From contig JAKEHX010000599.1 of assembly GCA_022614795.1 (NCBI GenBank), positions 1 to 6,874 of the forward strand: DNA of 6,874 bases, in the 5' to 3' direction. A program made the translations under genes and the position numbers. Below, piece by piece: positions 5,587 to 6,874 of this stretch; the stretch's first letter is position 1, and each line of letters opens with the position of its first letter. This DNA comes from Planctomycetaceae bacterium (lineage in GTDB: Bacteria > Planctomycetota > Planctomycetia > Pirellulales > Pirellulaceae). Below the pieces are notes generated by a model, which saw only the letters and a program-made list of their open reading frames with translations, was not told the origin of the DNA and did not search any database.

Positions 5587-6753
5587 ATGACCCGCTGCCG
5601 TGCTGCCACGATTGGCCTATTGGTCCTGAGTATCGCCGCGCCCGTCGCAGCGCAGACCGCTCCGCGGCCAGAGCCGCAGTCGCGTTATGCTCCGCCACGC
5701 GCGATCCAGGCCGGACCGCAGCCGGCCGTGCGCCAGGTCGCCGGCCAGGAGCCGGTGCGTGAGCCGCAAGGTCCTGGTGCCGCTAGTGGCGCTGCGCAGC
5801 CCGCCGCGCCGCGCGTCCAGCCGCTAGGCAGTGCGATCGCGCCGATCGACGTGGCACCCATCCCACAGCCGCCGGCTTGGATTCCGCTCGCGCCCGATCA
5901 TGAGAAATGGGTCAACCAGGTCCTCCATTACTGGGAAGCGCGCAGCAAGAAGATCAAAGCCCTGACGTGCGAGTTCGTCCGCTGGGAATATGACCCCGTG
6001 TTCGGACCCAAGCTGCCCGACAAGACTCCCGATCCAAAGACTCCCCTGACCATCGCTAAAGGCGAAATCAAGTATCAGGAGCCGGACAAGGGGAAATTTC
6101 ACGTCCTCGAGCTGAGCCGCTATTCCGGCCCGCCTACGATGCCCGGCGGGCGGCCGGAATATGCCCCCTTGGACCCGATCTTCGCCGAACATTGGGTTTC
6201 GGACGGCAAGATCGTGTTCGAGTTCGACTCGCGCAACAAACGGCTGATCCAGCGCGAGCTGCCGCCCGAGATGCAGGGCAAGGCGATCGCCGACGGGCCC
6301 TTGCCGTTTTTGTTTGGCGCACGGGCCGAGACGATCAAGGCCCGTTACTGGGTCCGTGGCCTGCCTCAAGGGGGCAACGGGAAGTACTGGCTCGAAGCGG
6401 TGCCCAAGTCGCGCCAGGACGCCCAGAACTTCAAAGCCGTCACGATCGTGCTCGACGAGAAGACGTATTTGCCCCAGCTGTTGGAAGTGCTTGCGCCGAA
6501 TTACGACAGCAAGACCAACCCGGCCCGCAGCACCTACGAGTTCAGCAAGCACGATGTGATCGACGACAGCATCAACCCCAGGGAATTGATCGGAAAGCTC
6601 AATCCCTTCACGACCGCGTTTTACGCGCCGAAGCTGCCTGCCGGCTGGACGCGCGTCATGCAGCGGGCCGACGGCTCGACTGTAGTGCCCGGCGCCAGCG
6701 GCGCGGTCGAATCGACCAAGCTCACGCCGCCGCGCAGCCCGCTGCCAAGGTAG
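5587..6753 (+). CDS. secreted TIGR03009-type protein of unknown function
   Basis: The protein has 388 residues. Residues 1-22 are a signal peptide (a basic MTRCR, the core ATIGLLVLSIAAPV, and VAA before Q23). Residues 23-98 are a low-complexity Pro/Gln/Ala/Arg spacer. The conserved domain covers about 100-358: HEKWVNQVLHYWEARSKKI (105-123), LTCEFVRWEYDPVFGP (126-141), AKGEIKYQEPDKGKF (157-171), a WVSDGK turn (203-208), PLPFLFGARAETIKARYWVR (238-257) and YLPQLLEVLAP (294-304). The PFLFGA...KARY block is the feature I rely on most for TIGR03009, a domain described only in Planctomycetes, in several copies per genome, with no known function. Its order (a helix, then strands, then a DGK turn) recalls the LolA/LolB lipoprotein-carrier fold, but that link is inference. 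An AGGAGG site at 5575-5580, six bases before the ATG, fixes the start. The spacing and hairpin upstream suggest a unit separate from the preceding gene. Confidence 0.92.
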   Translation: MTRCRAATIGLLVLSIAAPVAAQTAPRPEPQSRYAPPRAIQAGPQPAVRQVAGQEPVREPQGPGAASGAAQPAAPRVQPLGSAIAPIDVAPIPQPPAWIPLAPDHEKWVNQVLHYWEARSKKIKALTCEFVRWEYDPVFGPKLPDKTPDPKTPLTIAKGEIKYQEPDKGKFHVLELSRYSGPPTMPGGRPEYAPLDPIFAEHWVSDGKIVFEFDSRNKRLIQRELPPEMQGKAIADGPLPFLFGARAETIKARYWVRGLPQGGNGKYWLEAVPKSRQDAQNFKAVTIVLDEKTYLPQLLEVLAPNYDSKTNPARSTYEFSKHDVIDDSINPRELIGKLNPFTTAFYAPKLPAGWTRVMQRADGSTVVPGASGAVESTKLTPPRSPLPR

Positions 6754-6790
6754 GCCCACACTCCGAATCCAATTCAATTTCAGTAGTTGA

Positions 6791-6874
6791 ATGTTCGGGG
6801 GGTTATCCCGAGTCGACGCAAGGTGTTGTCCCGTCATGGAGTTCGGTCACGCTCGTGGAGGCGATCCATTCGAG
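6791..6874 (+). CDS. possible start of a downstream gene (partial)
   Basis: A forward frame is open from ATG 6791 to the window edge (28 codons). A second in-frame ATG at 6836 has AAGGTG ten bases upstream (6820-6825) and would begin MEFGHARGGDPFE. The 6836 start is better supported by its ribosome site. I do not recognise the product, and a frame this short may be open by chance. Confidence 0.3.
   Translation, partial: MFGGLSRVDARCCPVMEFGHARGGDPFE

Noticed and set aside
6772..6792. ATTCAA/TTGAAT inverted repeat after the last complete gene, as a terminator
   Set aside because: The stem is only six AT-rich pairs with a nine-base loop and no T-run, too weak to call.
5824..6837. Minus-strand open frame of 337 codons opposite the TIGR03009-type gene
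   Set aside because: The plus-strand gene has an AGGAGG site, a signal peptide and a conserved domain, while the antisense product has none of these.
1..6874. tRNA, rRNA, transposase, toxin-antitoxin or defence genes
   Set aside because: I found no cloverleaf, rRNA-like segment, transposase motif or small paired genes; the complete genes are envelope or export proteins and an oxidoreductase.

Overview
The window looks like chromosomal DNA from a planctomycete, probably of the Pirellulales type. It is GC-rich, its genes are loosely spaced and run in both directions, and at least three of the encoded proteins belong to families I know mainly or only from Planctomycetes. These calls rest on recognised sequence patterns, not on a database search.

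Layout. Bases 1-71 may hold the tail of an upstream plus-strand gene. Bases 86-907 (+) encode a secreted protein of unknown function from a recurrent planctomycete family. Bases 908-1068 separate two convergent genes and hold a degenerate heptanucleotide tandem repeat (942-1004) and a compact palindrome (1033-1048). Bases 1069-2376 (-) encode a Tat-exported Gfo/Idh/MocA-type oxidoreductase. Its open frame extends 40 codons further upstream, but the Tat signal and a Shine-Dalgarno site place the start at 2376. Bases 2377-2773 are a divergent intergenic region holding two double palindromes. Bases 2774-5446 (+) encode an 890-residue membrane-anchored protein with an N-terminal J-domain-like module lacking HPD, one membrane segment, a Pro/Glu/Lys-rich linker, a helical region and a C-terminal beta-rich, probably LamG-like, domain. 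A third double palindrome (5449-5499) starts two bases after its stop. Bases 5587-6753 (+) encode a secreted TIGR03009-type protein. Bases 6754-6874 are mostly non-coding and may contain the start of another gene.

How the genes relate. I see no metabolic pathway or defence system. The shared theme is the cell envelope: every complete protein carries an export signal or a membrane anchor, yet the genes appear to be separate transcription units and need not act together.

The most interesting structure is non-coding. The three double palindromes (2507-2558, 2606-2660, 5449-5499) share one design: two short hairpins in inverted orientation, each preceded on its own strand by a GTNG tetranucleotide (GTCG, GTAG, GTGG), so that the pair can also fold into one long hairpin. 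That is how paired REP elements (BIMEs) mobilised by RAYT transposases are built. Two of them keep an identical CTCCG loop while the stem changes with compensation on both sides.
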